Assembly (NCBI RefSeq): GCF_031143425.1
Contig: NC_090445.1
Coordinates: 1,194,400,691-1,194,464,690, forward strand
Direction: 5' to 3'
DNA length: 64,000 nt
Source: Pleurodeles waltl
Taxonomy: Eukaryota > Chordata > Amphibia > Caudata > Salamandridae
The notes beneath the pieces are model-generated. The model was not told the DNA's origin. It did not search any database and worked only from the letters and a program-made list of their open reading frames with translations. Positions 32,984 through 42,604 of this stretch are shown piece after piece; the stretch's first letter is position 1, and every line of letters starts with the position of its first letter. The position numbers and the translations under genes were made by a program.

Positions 32984-35029
32984 TCATTGTTTAGTAGTAG
33001 GGGTTTTGGGGCTTTGAAATCTCCCTCTATTTCTAGGGAATTGGCCTCCTCTATATTGTCCCCGAAAACCTCCTCTATACTGTCCCTGGTAAGTGGACGG
33101 TGTTGCTTGTGAGGTGCTGGCTTGTGTGCTTTGACCCCGAAACCCCCCTCGAAAGGGCGTTTTACCGAATGTGCTGTAATTCCCTCTGCTCTGCGGGGAG
33201 TAGAGTGCGCCCATGGCTTTGGCAGTGTCCGTATCTTTTTTGAGTTTCTCAATCGCTGTGTCCACTTCTGGACCGAAATGTTCTTTTTCATTAAAAGGCA
33301 TATTGAGAACTGCTTGTTGAATCTCTGGTTTAAATCCAGACGTTCGGAGCCATGCATGCCTTCTGATAGTTACAGATGTATTAATTGTCCGTGCAGCTGT
33401 ATCTGCAGCGTCCATGGAGGAACGTATCTGGTTGTTGGAGATGGTCTGTCCCTCCTCAACCACTTGTTTTGCCCTATTTTGGAAGTCCTTGGGCAGATGT
33501 TCAATGAGATGTTGCATCTCGTCCCAGTGGGCTCTGTCATAGAGCGCAAGTAGTGCCTGGGAGTTCGCGATGCGCCACTGGTTTGCAGCTTGTGCTGCGA
33601 CTCTTTTACCAGCTGCATCGAACTTGCGGCTTTCTTTATCTGGGGGTGGTGCATCTCCAGATGTGTGAGAGTTGGCCCTTTTCCTAGCTGCTCCTACAAC
33701 AACAGAGTCTGGTGGCAGCTGTGTAGTGATGAAAACCGGGTCCGTAGGAGGCGGCTTATACTTTTTTTCCACCCTTGGTGTGATTGACCTACTTTTGACC
33801 GGCTCCTTAAATATGTCTTTTGCGTGCCGGAGCATACCAGGGAGCATAGGCAGGCTTTGGTATGAGCTGTGGGTGGAGGAGAGTGTGTTGAACAAGAAAT
33901 CATCCTCGACCTGTTCTGAGTGGAGGCTTACGTTGTGAAATTGTGCTGCTCTAGCCACCACCTGAGAGTACGCGGTGCTGTCTTCTGGTGGAGATGGCTT
34001 TGTAGGGTATGCCTCCGGGCTGTTATCTGACACTGGGGCGTCGTATAGGTCCCATGCGTCCTGATCTTGGTCACCCTGGCTCATGGTGGTGTGAGCTGGG
34101 GAGTGTGATGGAGTTTGTGCTGGTGAAACGTTAATCACGGGCGGAGGAGAGGGTGGTGGTGTAACTCTTTTCACCACTTTTGGTTGTGGTGCTTGTTCCG
34201 TCTGGAACTCCAACCTTCTCTTTCTCCTAATGGGGGGAAGGGTGCTTATTTTTCCTGTCCCCTGCTGAATGAAGATACGCTTTTGCGTATGGTCCACATC
34301 AGTTGCTTGTAGCTCTTCCTCAAACCTATGCTTTTGCATTTGGGAGGTTAGCGAGTGCTCTTCTGTATAAGAGCCTGAAGCTGGGTCGCTTGCAGTTTGT
34401 TTCGGCATCGAAACTTTGTCTGTGTGTTTTTTCGGCTCCGAGGTGACTTTTTTCCTTTTCGGGGCCGAAACCTCTCGGCGTCGATCTGTTTCGGTGCCGC
34501 TGTCTCGGCGTCGAGCCGTGTCCACACCGGCATCTCGGTGTCGAGGCTTGTCTCCAGCACTTTCTCGGTCCCGAGAAGGCTGCGTGCCGGTGTCTCGATC
34601 GGAGTCGGACGATCTCGGCACTGTTTGGGCCTTTTTCGGTGCCGACGGTCGGTCACCGAATTTATGGGTCGAGCCATGGCCTGGTGGCAGTGGCGTCCCC
34701 TGGGCCTTGTAAATGTTTCTTTGTGTGGTTTTCGACGTCTTACTCACGGTTTGTGTATCGTCGAATCCTTCGGAGTCTGAGTCTTGGATCGAGAAGGTAC
34801 CTTCTTCTTCCTGTTCCTCGAACTCCCGTTGGGCTGTCGGTGCGGACGCCATTTGAAGTCTTCTGGCTCGACGGTCTCGGAGTGTTTTTCGGGACCGGAA
34901 CGCACGACAGGCCTCGCAGGTGTCTTCGCTGTGCTCAGGTGACAGGCACAGGTTGCAGACCAAGTGTTGGTCTGTGTAGGGGTATTTATTGTGGCATTTG
35001 GGGCAGAAACGGAACGGGGTCCGTTCCAT
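32984..35029 (-). CDS. DIRS gag-like protein (copy B), intact, 681 aa
   Basis: The frame opens at an ATG (MERTPFRFCPKCHNK). An N-terminal Cys/His cluster spans about residues 9-41 (FCPKCH, VCNLCL, PEH, DTCEAC). It is followed by KTLRDRRARRLQ, an acidic stretch, and a long basic, charged region rich in RDR/RRR (about 120-220). Pro-rich spacers follow, then a C-terminal core with RRHAWLRTSGFKPEIQQAV and a Gly/Arg/Gln-rich tail (YRGGFRGQYRGG). The product is presumed to package element RNA. It is the only complete gag of the DIRS copies here. The stop at 32984 lies just before the RT frame, which has no obvious ATG. Confidence 0.9.
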   Translation of the reverse strand: MERTPFRFCPKCHNKYPYTDQHLVCNLCLSPEHSEDTCEACRAFRSRKTLRDRRARRLQMASAPTAQREFEEQEEEGTFSIQDSDSEGFDDTQTVSKTSKTTQRNIYKAQGTPLPPGHGSTHKFGDRPSAPKKAQTVPRSSDSDRDTGTQPSRDRESAGDKPRHRDAGVDTARRRDSGTETDRRREVSAPKRKKVTSEPKKHTDKVSMPKQTASDPASGSYTEEHSLTSQMQKHRFEEELQATDVDHTQKRIFIQQGTGKISTLPPIRRKRRLEFQTEQAPQPKVVKRVTPPPSPPPVINVSPAQTPSHSPAHTTMSQGDQDQDAWDLYDAPVSDNSPEAYPTKPSPPEDSTAYSQVVARAAQFHNVSLHSEQVEDDFLFNTLSSTHSSYQSLPMLPGMLRHAKDIFKEPVKSRSITPRVEKKYKPPPTDPVFITTQLPPDSVVVGAARKRANSHTSGDAPPPDKESRKFDAAGKRVAAQAANQWRIANSQALLALYDRAHWDEMQHLIEHLPKDFQNRAKQVVEEGQTISNNQIRSSMDAADTAARTINTSVTIRRHAWLRTSGFKPEIQQAVLNMPFNEKEHFGPEVDTAIEKLKKDTDTAKAMGALYSPQSRGNYSTFGKTPFRGGFRGQSTQASTSQATPSTYQGQYRGGFRGQYRGGQFPRNRGRFQSPKTPTTKQ

Positions 35030-35249
35030 CGGCGTTCTTCAGCACGCGGTCGGGCCGACCAGGCCCCGACGGAGGATCGAAAAACTACCCCGAAGGTCAC
35101 CGGAGCTCTTCGATCTTCGATGCGGTGTGGAATCTAAGTACGCCGATCCCGAACGCAACAATACCGACGAAAATCTTCCGAAATTAGCTAATTTTCCGTT
35201 CCGAAACTCGGAGCGACAGGAACACGTCCGAACCCGATGGCGGAAAAAA

Positions 35250-35423
35250 AACAATCGAAGATGGAGTCGACGCCCATGCGCAATGGAGACAAAAGGAGGA
35301 GTCACTCGGTCCCGTGACTCGAAAGACTTCTTCGAAGAAAAACAACTTGTAACACTCCGGCCCAACACCAGATGGCGAGCTATTGCAGAACATGCGTATC
35401 TACAGCGACAGATGCCATCGAAC
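35250..35423. repeat. Left inverted terminal repeat of DIRS copy B
   Basis: This is inverted relative to 29534-29740. The outer part CTACAGCGACAGATGCCATC through GAAC is complementary to the second half of the ICR. Gag starts 220 bp inside it, so the repeat probably contains the element promoter; that is inference. Confidence 0.85.
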
Positions 35424-35956
35424 ATAAATGTTTTCTAGAAACTTATCTAATGGTATTCAATCTGCCCCCCCAGATCTTTCCCTTTACTGCAGATCTTTAT
35501 GGAACTTGTAACCTCATCTATGTCAAGTGCAAGCAGGCAGAATGATAGCTTTACCTCACCATTATGACTTCCTCCTATAAACATGACCCTACACTCCTTC
35601 ACCCAGCGAATAGATTGATGCAAAGTTTTTACCATGCTCCTCTATGGGATAACTATAAGTGGCTATTTAGAAGTACTGACATACAACAATAAAACATAAT
35701 TACATATAGAATGCCATACTAAAATACTTATTTACTAAACACAGCATATTCTTTTTAGGGTTGTGAATCATGGCATAGAATAAAACTGAATATTCATTCA
35801 CACAATCAAAATTTTTCTTAAAAGGCGTCCACATAAAGGACACATTTCATAGCACTGTAGTAGCAAACAGCAATTTCAAAAGTACACAGTTTGTAAAGAT
35901 ATTAATGGCCGTATCATTAGCATTCCAAACATCATGTTAAAGCAGCAAAAGGAATA
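35424..35956. other. ANXA7 intron sequence between DIRS B and D
   Basis: No gene or repeat end was recognised in this AT-rich stretch. Confidence 0.4.
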
Positions 35957-36269
35957 TGCTACTTACTCCGTGAGCATCTGTTTGTGGCATGTAGTGCTGT
36001 AGATTTACACTTTACACACCTGCATACTCCTGCCATCTAGTATTGGGTCCGTATGTATAAAAGTTGTTTTTCTTCAAAAAAAAGTTTAGAGTCAAGAGGT
36101 CTAGAGACTCCATCTCTCTGTGATAATGCACATGGGCATCAACTCCATTGTTAGGTTGTTTTCCTGAAAGAGGGTGAGAATGGAGTATATAAGTGTAAGC
36201 AATGAAATGACCATGTGAATATAGTGTGAGTAAACCGTAACGACCACAGTTTACCGGTGTCCAGAGAGG

Positions 36270-36400
36270 AGGATGGGCGTTTGAATCTACAGCACTACAT
36301 GTCACGAACAGATGCTTACAGGGTAAGTAACAGTCTGTTCAAGGCACGTGTGGCTGTGGATATACATACTTGCATATACAGTAAAGCAGTTCCTCTCAGA
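36270..36400. repeat. Internal complementary region of DIRS copy D
   Basis: The first half (TTTGAATCTACAGCACTACA to GGGTAAGTAAC) is complementary, with mismatches, to the right end at 35958-36010. The second half (GTTCAAGGCACGTGTGGCTG and onward) is complementary to the left end at 47480-47527. Mismatches are more frequent than in copies A, B and C, consistent with greater age. Confidence 0.8.
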
Positions 36401-36409
36401 AGTGGTGGA

Positions 36410-37107
36410 TAACCTATGGGTGTTGCAGTTGTTTGAAAAAGTGTACGTAGCACTGCCTGACCTATGTTGCCGTGTTTGCGAGCCAAAACATCCACACAAT
36501 GTTTAGTGAAGGTGTGTGGTGTCGATCATGTAGATGCTTTACATATGTCAGCTAAAGAAATGTTTCCTAAAAAAGCCTTTTTACTAGTAGAATATGCTCT
36601 GGGAGGTGTAGGTAAATTTCTTTTGGCTTTAGTACAACAACTTTAAATGCATTTTACCATCCATCTGGCTATGCCTGATTTGGATATATGGTTCCCTATA
36701 TAGGAGGTGAAAAATCAACAAAATGTTGCTTAGTTTTTCTGAAAGTTTTAGTTCTATCAATGTGGAAACATAAGGGCCCTTTGAACATTTAATGTATGGA
36801 GAGCTGCAAATTAATCTGGCTGTGGGAAAAAATGGTAACTCGATTGAGGTAAAAATGAGAGACAACTTTAGAGAGAAATGTAGGGTTTGTGCGTAGGATT
36901 ACCCTGTCTCTATGTAGCTGGAAGAAAGGTTCTTCCAAAGTTAAAGCCTAAAGCTCACTAACCATCTAAGTGAGATGGTTAGATGGGAGATGGTTCAGGA
37001 AAGCAACTGAAGGGGGCATGTATGCAGAGGTTCAAATGGATGGCCCATAAGGCATGTAAGAACAAAGACAAGATTCCATGAGGGTGCAGGTGAAACCCGC
37101 AGCGGAA
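36410..37107 (-). pseudogene. Tyrosine recombinase C-terminal part of DIRS copy D
   Basis: Minus-strand reading shows HTFTKH followed directly by CVDVLA near 36499. The Tyr of KHYCVDV in copies B and C is missing through an in-frame loss of three bases. Other recombinase phrases are present but frameshifted. The fragment ends exactly where copy C is inserted; the remainder continues at 42999. Confidence 0.75.
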
Positions 37108-37315
37108 TGAAAATGTCACTTACCCAGTGTACATCTGTTCGTGGCATCAGTCGCTGGAGATTCACATGTTCTGCATAGCTCGCCATCTGGTGTTGGGTCG
37201 GAGTGTTACAAGTTGTTTTTCTTTGAAGAAGTATTTCGAGTCACGGGACCGAGTGACTCCTCCTTCTGTCTCCATTGCGCATGGGCGTCGACTCCATCTT
37301 CGATTGTTTTCCCCG
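37108..37315. repeat. Right inverted terminal repeat of DIRS copy C
   Basis: The segment begins TGAAAATGTCACTTACCC, the same as copy B. It shares GTGTTACAAGTTGTTTTTCT and the CGTCGACTCCATCTTCGATT segment with the left repeat at 42825-42998 in inverse orientation. Confidence 0.9.
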
Positions 37316-37466
37316 CAGAGGGTGAGGTAGGAGTTGTGTCGTAGTAATAGTGCCCATGCAATGGAGTGACTAAGTATGTACCTATTTAAGGTTAAAATAA
37401 TATATATACAAATGTACAAAGTTGAAGCTAACTTCCAAACTGCTACAGGCTCCCGGGGAGGTGGGT

Positions 37467-37575
37467 GGGCACATGTGAATCTCCAGCGACTGATGCCACG
37501 AACAGATGTACACTGGGTAAGTGACATTTTCAGTTCGATGGCATCTGTCGCTGTAGATACACATGTTCTGCATAG
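37467..37575. repeat. Internal complementary region of DIRS copy C
   Basis: The first half (GCACATGTGAATCTCCAGCG to GGGTAAGTGACAT) is complementary to 37110-37180. The second half (CAGTTCGATGGCATCTGTCG and onward) is complementary to the left end at 42955-42998. Its circle-joint sequence is identical to that of copy B. Confidence 0.9.
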
Positions 37576-37609
37576 ACTAGTAAGCAGTTATCTCCCCAAA
37601 AGCGGTGGC

Positions 37610-40495
37610 TCAGCCTGTAGGAATGGAAGTGGTTTGAAATAATGTTCTTAACACGGCTTGACCTACTGTGGCTTGCTGTGCGGATAACACGTCTACACAG
37701 TAGTGCTTGGTGAACGTGTGTGGCGTAGACCATGTGGCTGCCTTACATATTTCTTGCATTGGGATGTTTCCTAGAAAGGCCATGGTAGCACCTTTTTTTC
37801 TGGTTGAGTGTGCCCTTGGTGTAATGGGCAGTTGTCGTTTTGCTTTAAGGTAGCAGATTTGGATGCATTTAACTATCCATCTGGCTATACCTTGTTTTGA
37901 TATTGGGTTTCCTGCATGAGGTTTTTGGAATGCAATAAATAGTTGTTTAGTCTTTCTGATGTTTTTCGTTCTGTCAATGTAGTACATTAATGCTCTTTTG
38001 ACATCTAATGTATGTAGTGCCCTCTCAGCTACGGAATCTGGCTGTGGGAAGAACACTGGTAGTTCCACTGTTTGATTTAGGTGGAACGGTGAAATAACCT
38101 TTGGTAAAAATTTAGGATTAGTCCTTAAGACGACTTTATTTTTGTGTAGTTGTATAAAAGGTTCTTGTATTGTAAACGCCTGAATTTCCCTTACTCTTCT
38201 TAGAGATGTAATGGCGATGAGAAATGCAACCTTCCAGGTTAGGAACTGTATTTCGCAAGAGTGCATGGGTTCAAAAGGTGGACCCATGAGTCTTGTTAAG
38301 ACAACATTCAAGTTCCATGAAGGAACAGGTGGTGTTCTTGGTGGTATAATTCTTTTAAGGCCTTCCATGAATGCTTTAATGACTGGTATCCTATATAGGG
38401 AAGTTGAATAGGTAGTCTGCAGGTATGCAGATATTGCCGCAAGGTGTATTTTAATGGAAGAGAAGGCTAGGTTAGATTTTTGTAAGTGAAGCAAGTAACT
38501 CACTACGTCCTTTGGAGTTGCGTGTAAAGGTTGGATCTGATTATGATGGCAGTAGCAGACAAACCTCTTCCATTTACTTGCATAGCAGTGCCTAGTGGAC
38601 GGCCTTCTGGCTTGCTTTATGACATCCATACATTCTTGGGTAAGTTGTAAGTGTCCAAATTCTAGGATTTCAGGAGCCAGATTGCTAGATTCAGCGATGC
38701 TGGATCTGGATGTTTGATCTGTTGGTTGTGTTGTGTTAACAGATCCGGCCTGTTGGGCAATTTGATGTGGGGTACTACTGATAGGTCTAGCAGTGTTGTG
38801 TACCAGGGTTGCCTTGCCCAAGTTGGTGCTATTAAAATGAGTTTGAGTTTGTTTTGACTCAATTTGTTTACCAGATAAGGAAGGAGAGGGAGAGGAGGAA
38901 AAGCGTAGGCAAATATCCCTGACCAGTTCATCCATAGGGCATTGCCTTGGGACTGCCTGTGTGGGTATCTGGATGCGAAGTTTTGGCATTTTGCGTTCTC
39001 TCTTGTTGCAAACAAGTCTATTTGAGGTGTTCCCCAGAGTCTGAAGTAAGTGTTTAGAATTTGGGGGTGAATTTCCCATTCGTGGACCTGTTGGTGATCT
39101 CGAGAGAGATTGTCTGCAAGTTGATTCTGGATCCCTGGAATAAACTGCGCTATTAGGCGAATGTGGTTGTGAATTGCCCATCGCCATATCTTCTGTGCTA
39201 GAAGGCTCAACTGCGTTGAGTGTGTCCCCCCCTGTTTGTTTAGATAATACATTGTTGTCATGTTGTCTGTTTTGACAAGAATGTATTTGTGAGTTATAAT
39301 TGGTTGGAAAGCCCTTAATGCTTGAAAAACTGCTAGCATTTCTAGGTGATTTATATGCAGTTTTGTTTGATGTACGTTCCATTGTCCTTGTATGCTGTGT
39401 TGATCGAGGTGTGCTCCCCACCCGGTCATGGAAGCATCTGTTGTTATTACGCATTGTGGCACTGGGTCTTGGAATGGCCGCCCTTTGTTTAAACTTATAC
39501 TGTTCCACCATAGAAGCGAGAGGTAAGTTTGGCGGTCTATTAACACCAGATCTAGAAGGTGACCCTGTGCTTGTGACCATTGTGATGCTAGGCACTGTTG
39601 TAAGGGCCTCATGTGTAGTCTTGCGTTCGGGACAATGGCTATGCATGAAGACATCATGCCTAGGAGTTGTAATATCATCTTTGCTTGTATTGTTTGTGTT
39701 GGATACATGCGTTGTATGATCTTGTTGAAATTTTGAATTCTTTGTGGACTTGGAGTGGCTACTCCTTTTGTTGTGTCTATTATGGCTCCCAGGTATTGTT
39801 GTACTTTGCACGGCAAAATGTTGGATTTTGCAAAGTTGACGGTGAAACCTAGTTTGTAGAGGGTTTGTATGATTTGATTTGTGTGTTGTAAGCACTTTGT
39901 TAGTGAATTGGTTTTGATTAGCCAGTCGTCTAGATACGGGAATACATGTATTTGCTGCCTTCTGATGTCTGCAGCCACTACTGCTAGACATTTTGTAAAG
40001 ACTCTTGGTGCGGTTGTTAAACCAAAAGGCAATACTTTGAATTGGTAATGTATTCCTTTGAATACGAACCGTAGGTATTTCCTGTGCGACGGATGTATTG
40101 GTATATGGAAATACGCGTCTTTGAGGTCTAAGGTTGTCATGTAGTCCTGTAGTTTTAGCAATGGTAACACTTCTTGTAGCGTGACCATGTGAAAGTGGTC
40201 TGATTTGATGTAGGTGTTTAGTATTCTGAGGTCTAGGACTGGTCTCAGTGTTTTGTCCTTTTTTGGTATTAAGAAGTACAGTGAATAGACTCCTGTGTTT
40301 GTTTGTGTGTTTGGTACTAATTCGATTGCATTCTTTTGCAATAGTGCTTGAACTTCTATTTCCAGAAGTTCGGAATGTTGTTTTGATAAATTCTGTGCTT
40401 TTGGTGGTATGTTTGGAGGGAATTGTAGGAATTCTATGCAATAACCATGTTGGATAATTGCTAAGACCCAAGTGTCTGTAGTTATTTCCTCCCAT
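37610..40495 (-). CDS. DIRS tyrosine recombinase ORF (copy C), intact, 961 codons
   Basis: The frame is open throughout. The recombinase lies in about residues 640-961. It has RRPSTRHCYASKWKRF at its N-terminal side, the Arg box ITSLRRVREIQAF, HSTRKKGATMAFLGN, and the nucleophile region ATWSTPHTFTKHYCVDVL. All R-HxxR-Y residues are present. The first roughly 500 codons overlap the RT/RNase H frame one base out of register. They encode a Ser/Thr/Asn/His-rich sequence with no known domain. The true start codon is uncertain. Confidence 0.88.
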   Translation of the reverse strand: MGGNNYRHLGLSNYPTWLLHRIPTIPSKHTTKSTEFIKTTFRTSGNRSSSTIAKECNRISTKHTNKHRSLFTVLLNTKKGQNTETSPRPQNTKHLHQIRPLSHGHATRSVTIAKTTGLHDNLRPQRRVFPYTNTSVAQEIPTVRIQRNTLPIQSIAFWFNNRTKSLYKMSSSSGCRHQKAANTCIPVSRRLANQNQFTNKVLTTHKSNHTNPLQTRFHRQLCKIQHFAVQSTTIPGSHNRHNKRSSHSKSTKNSKFQQDHTTHVSNTNNTSKDDITTPRHDVFMHSHCPERKTTHEALTTVPSITMVTSTGSPSRSGVNRPPNLPLASMVEQYKFKQRAAIPRPSATMRNNNRCFHDRVGSTPRSTQHTRTMERTSNKTAYKSPRNASSFSSIKGFPTNYNSQIHSCQNRQHDNNVLSKQTGGDTLNAVEPSSTEDMAMGNSQPHSPNSAVYSRDPESTCRQSLSRSPTGPRMGNSPPNSKHLLQTLGNTSNRLVCNKRERKMPKLRIQIPTQAVPRQCPMDELVRDICLRFSSSPSPSLSGKQIESKQTQTHFNSTNLGKATLVHNTARPISSTPHQIAQQAGSVNTTQPTDQTSRSSIAESSNLAPEILEFGHLQLTQECMDVIKQARRPSTRHCYASKWKRFVCYCHHNQIQPLHATPKDVVSYLLHLQKSNLAFSSIKIHLAAISAYLQTTYSTSLYRIPVIKAFMEGLKRIIPPRTPPVPSWNLNVVLTRLMGPPFEPMHSCEIQFLTWKVAFLIAITSLRRVREIQAFTIQEPFIQLHKNKVVLRTNPKFLPKVISPFHLNQTVELPVFFPQPDSVAERALHTLDVKRALMYYIDRTKNIRKTKQLFIAFQKPHAGNPISKQGIARWIVKCIQICYLKAKRQLPITPRAHSTRKKGATMAFLGNIPMQEICKAATWSTPHTFTKHYCVDVLSAQQATVGQAVLRTLFQTTSIPTG

Positions 40496-40527
40496 GCTTT
40501 GTAATAATGACCTATTCTTCCCCCCAC
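38662..40527 (-). CDS. DIRS reverse transcriptase/RNase H/MT-like (copy C), intact, 621 codons
   Basis: Motifs in order are: TLDLKDAYFHIPI (about residue 133), LPFGLTTAPRVFTK, FPYLDDWLIKT (YLDD box, about 200), RNase H ITTDASMTGWGAHL, INHLEMLAVFQAL, VKTDNMTTMYYLNKQGG and NQLADNLSRD. The MT-like tail follows with DLFATRENAKCQNF and FAYAFPPLPLLPYL. All catalytic acidic residues I can identify are present. The first codon of the open frame is GTG. The frame extends upstream without an ATG, so expression may need overlap with gag, frameshifting or splicing. Confidence 0.9.
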   Translation of the reverse strand: MGGRIGHYYKAWEEITTDTWVLAIIQHGYCIEFLQFPPNIPPKAQNLSKQHSELLEIEVQALLQKNAIELVPNTQTNTGVYSLYFLIPKKDKTLRPVLDLRILNTYIKSDHFHMVTLQEVLPLLKLQDYMTTLDLKDAYFHIPIHPSHRKYLRFVFKGIHYQFKVLPFGLTTAPRVFTKCLAVVAADIRRQQIHVFPYLDDWLIKTNSLTKCLQHTNQIIQTLYKLGFTVNFAKSNILPCKVQQYLGAIIDTTKGVATPSPQRIQNFNKIIQRMYPTQTIQAKMILQLLGMMSSCIAIVPNARLHMRPLQQCLASQWSQAQGHLLDLVLIDRQTYLSLLWWNSISLNKGRPFQDPVPQCVITTDASMTGWGAHLDQHSIQGQWNVHQTKLHINHLEMLAVFQALRAFQPIITHKYILVKTDNMTTMYYLNKQGGTHSTQLSLLAQKIWRWAIHNHIRLIAQFIPGIQNQLADNLSRDHQQVHEWEIHPQILNTYFRLWGTPQIDLFATRENAKCQNFASRYPHRQSQGNALWMNWSGIFAYAFPPLPLLPYLVNKLSQNKLKLILIAPTWARQPWYTTLLDLSVVPHIKLPNRPDLLTQHNQQIKHPDPASLNLAIWLLKS

Positions 40528-40561
40528 TGGTGTTGTGTGGAGGGGGTGAGTGACATCTGAG

Positions 40562-42604
40562 TCACTGCTTGGTTGTAGGGGTTTTGGGGCTTTGAAATTT
40601 TCCTCTATTCCTAGGGAATTGCCCTCCTCTGTATTGGCCCCGAAAGCCTCCCCTGTACTGTCCCTGGTAGCTGGACGGTGTTGCCTGCGAGGTGCTGGCT
40701 TGTGTGGCCTGACCCCGAAACCCCCCTCTAAAGGGTGTCTTGCGGAAGGTGCTGTAGGTTCCCCTGCTCTGCGGGGAGTAGAGTGCGCCCATGGCTTTAG
40801 CAGTGTCAGTGTCTTTTTTAAGTTTTTCGATTGCCGTGTCCACTTCTGGTCCGAACAGTTGTTTTTCGTTGAATGGCATATTGAGCACTGCCTGCTGTAT
40901 CTCTGGTTTGAACCCAGACGTTCTTAGCCATGCGTGCCTTCTAATGGTCACAGATGTATAATTTGTTCTTGCAGCTGTGTCTGCTGCGTCCATAGAAGAT
41001 CGTATCTGGTTATTTGATATGTTCTGTCCTTCCTCAACCACCTGCTTTGCCCTCTTTTGTAGTTCCTTGGGAAGATGCTCGATGAGGTGTTGCATCTCAT
41101 CCCAATGGGCTCTGTCATAGCGCGCAAGTAGTGCTTGAGAGTTAGCGATGCGCCACTGGTTTGCAGCTTGTACTGCGACTCTTTTCCCAGCTGCATCGAA
41201 CTTGCGGCTCTCTTTATCTGGGGGTGGTGCATCCCCAGATGTGTGGGAGTTGGCTCTTTTCCGAGCTGCTCCTACTACGACGGAATCTGGTGGCAGCTGT
41301 GTGGTGATGAAAACAGGGTCTGTAGGAGGTGCCTTATACTTCTTTTCCACCCTTGGCGTTATTGCCCTACTTTGACCGGCTCCTTGAAGATTTCCTTTGC
41401 GTGCCGAAGCATACCTGGCAGCATAGGCAGGCTTTGGTAGGAGCTGTGGGTGGAGGAGAGGGTGTTGAATACAAAGTCATCCTCGACTTGTTCTGAGTGG
41501 AGGTTTACGTTGTGGAATTGTGCTGCTCTAGCCACCACTTGAGAGTATGCTGAGCTGTCTTCTGGTGGTGAGGGCTTTGTTGGATATGCCTCCGGACTGT
41601 TGTCCGACACTGGGGCGTCATATAAGTTCCAAGCGTCTTGATCCTGGTCATCTTGGCTCATGGTGGTGTGAGCCGGGGAATGTGACGGAGTTTGCGCTGG
41701 TGAGACGTTAATTACAGGTGGAGGAGAGGGTGGCGGAGTCACCTTTTTCACCATTTTTGTTTGTGGCGCCTGGTCTGTTTGAAACTCCAGTCTCCTTTTT
41801 CTCCTAATAGGGGGAAGGGTGCTTATTCTTCCCGTTCCCTGCTGTATGAAAATACGTTTTTGCGTATGGTCCACTTCGGTGGATTGCAGCTCTTCCTCAA
41901 ACCTATGCTTTCGCATCTGAGAGGACAGTGATTGTTCCTCTGTATAAGAGCCTGGACCTGGGTCGGTTCCGGGTTGTTTCGGCACCGAAACCCTGCCTGT
42001 ATCTCTTTTCGGCTCCGAGGTGGCTTTTTTCTTTTTTGGAGTCGAAACCTCTCGGCGTCGATCTTCGTCGGTGCCGCTGTCTCGGCGTCGAGCCGCTTCT
42101 ACACCGCTATCTCGGTGTCGTTGCTTTTCTCCAGCACTTTCTCGATCCCGAGAAGGCTGCGTGCCGGTGTCTCGATCGGAGTCGGACGATCTCGGCACTG
42201 TTTTGGCCTTTTTCGGTGCCGATGGTCGGTCACCGAATTTATGGGTGGAGCCATGGCCTGGTGGCAGTGGCATCCCCTGGGCCTTGTAAATGTTTCTTTG
42301 TGTTGTTTTCGACGTCTTACTCACAGTTCTTTGATCGTCGAATTCCTCGGAGTCCGATTCGTGGATCGAAAAGGTTTCTTCTTCCTCTTGTTCCTCGAAC
42401 TCTCAGTGCGCTGTCGGCGTGGACGCCATCTGAAGTCTCCTGGCTCGACGGTCACGGAGTGTCTTTCGGGACCGGAACGCACGACAGGCCTCGCAAGTCT
42501 CTTCACTGTGCTCAGGTGACAGGCACAGGTTACAGACCAAATGTTGGTCTGTATACGGTTATTTGTTGTGGCATTTGGGACAAAAACGGAACGGGGTTCG
42601 TTCC
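40562..42604 (-). pseudogene. DIRS gag-like protein of copy C, broken
   Basis: Compared with intact copy B gag, a TAA replaces the Tyr codon after CHNK in the zinc-finger region (about 42560). A TGA follows TAH near 42405. A one-base loss near 41355 (CTACTTTGACC against CTACTTTTGACC in B) shifts the frame after EPVK. Both remaining open blocks (41359-42324 and 40562-41350) still read clearly as gag, including RRHAWLRTSGFKPEIQQAV. Confidence 0.88.

Larger units (their letters stand above)
29534..35423 (-). mobile_element. Full-length DIRS retrotransposon (copy B), 5890 bp
   Basis: The copy is complete, with right terminal repeat (29534-29740), ICR (29893-30003), YR, RT/RNase H/MT, gag and left terminal repeat (35250-35423). 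The outer 56 or so bases of the right end match the ICR exactly. Gag is uninterrupted. RT and YR each carry one premature stop. Its length is within one base of copy C (5891 bp), and the two are very similar throughout, so they belong to one subfamily. No target-site duplication is evident, consistent with recombinase-mediated insertion. Confidence 0.95.

Noticed and set aside
33122..35438. Plus-strand frames over DIRS gag of copy B
   Set aside because: They are antisense shadows of the intact gag and of the terminal repeat.
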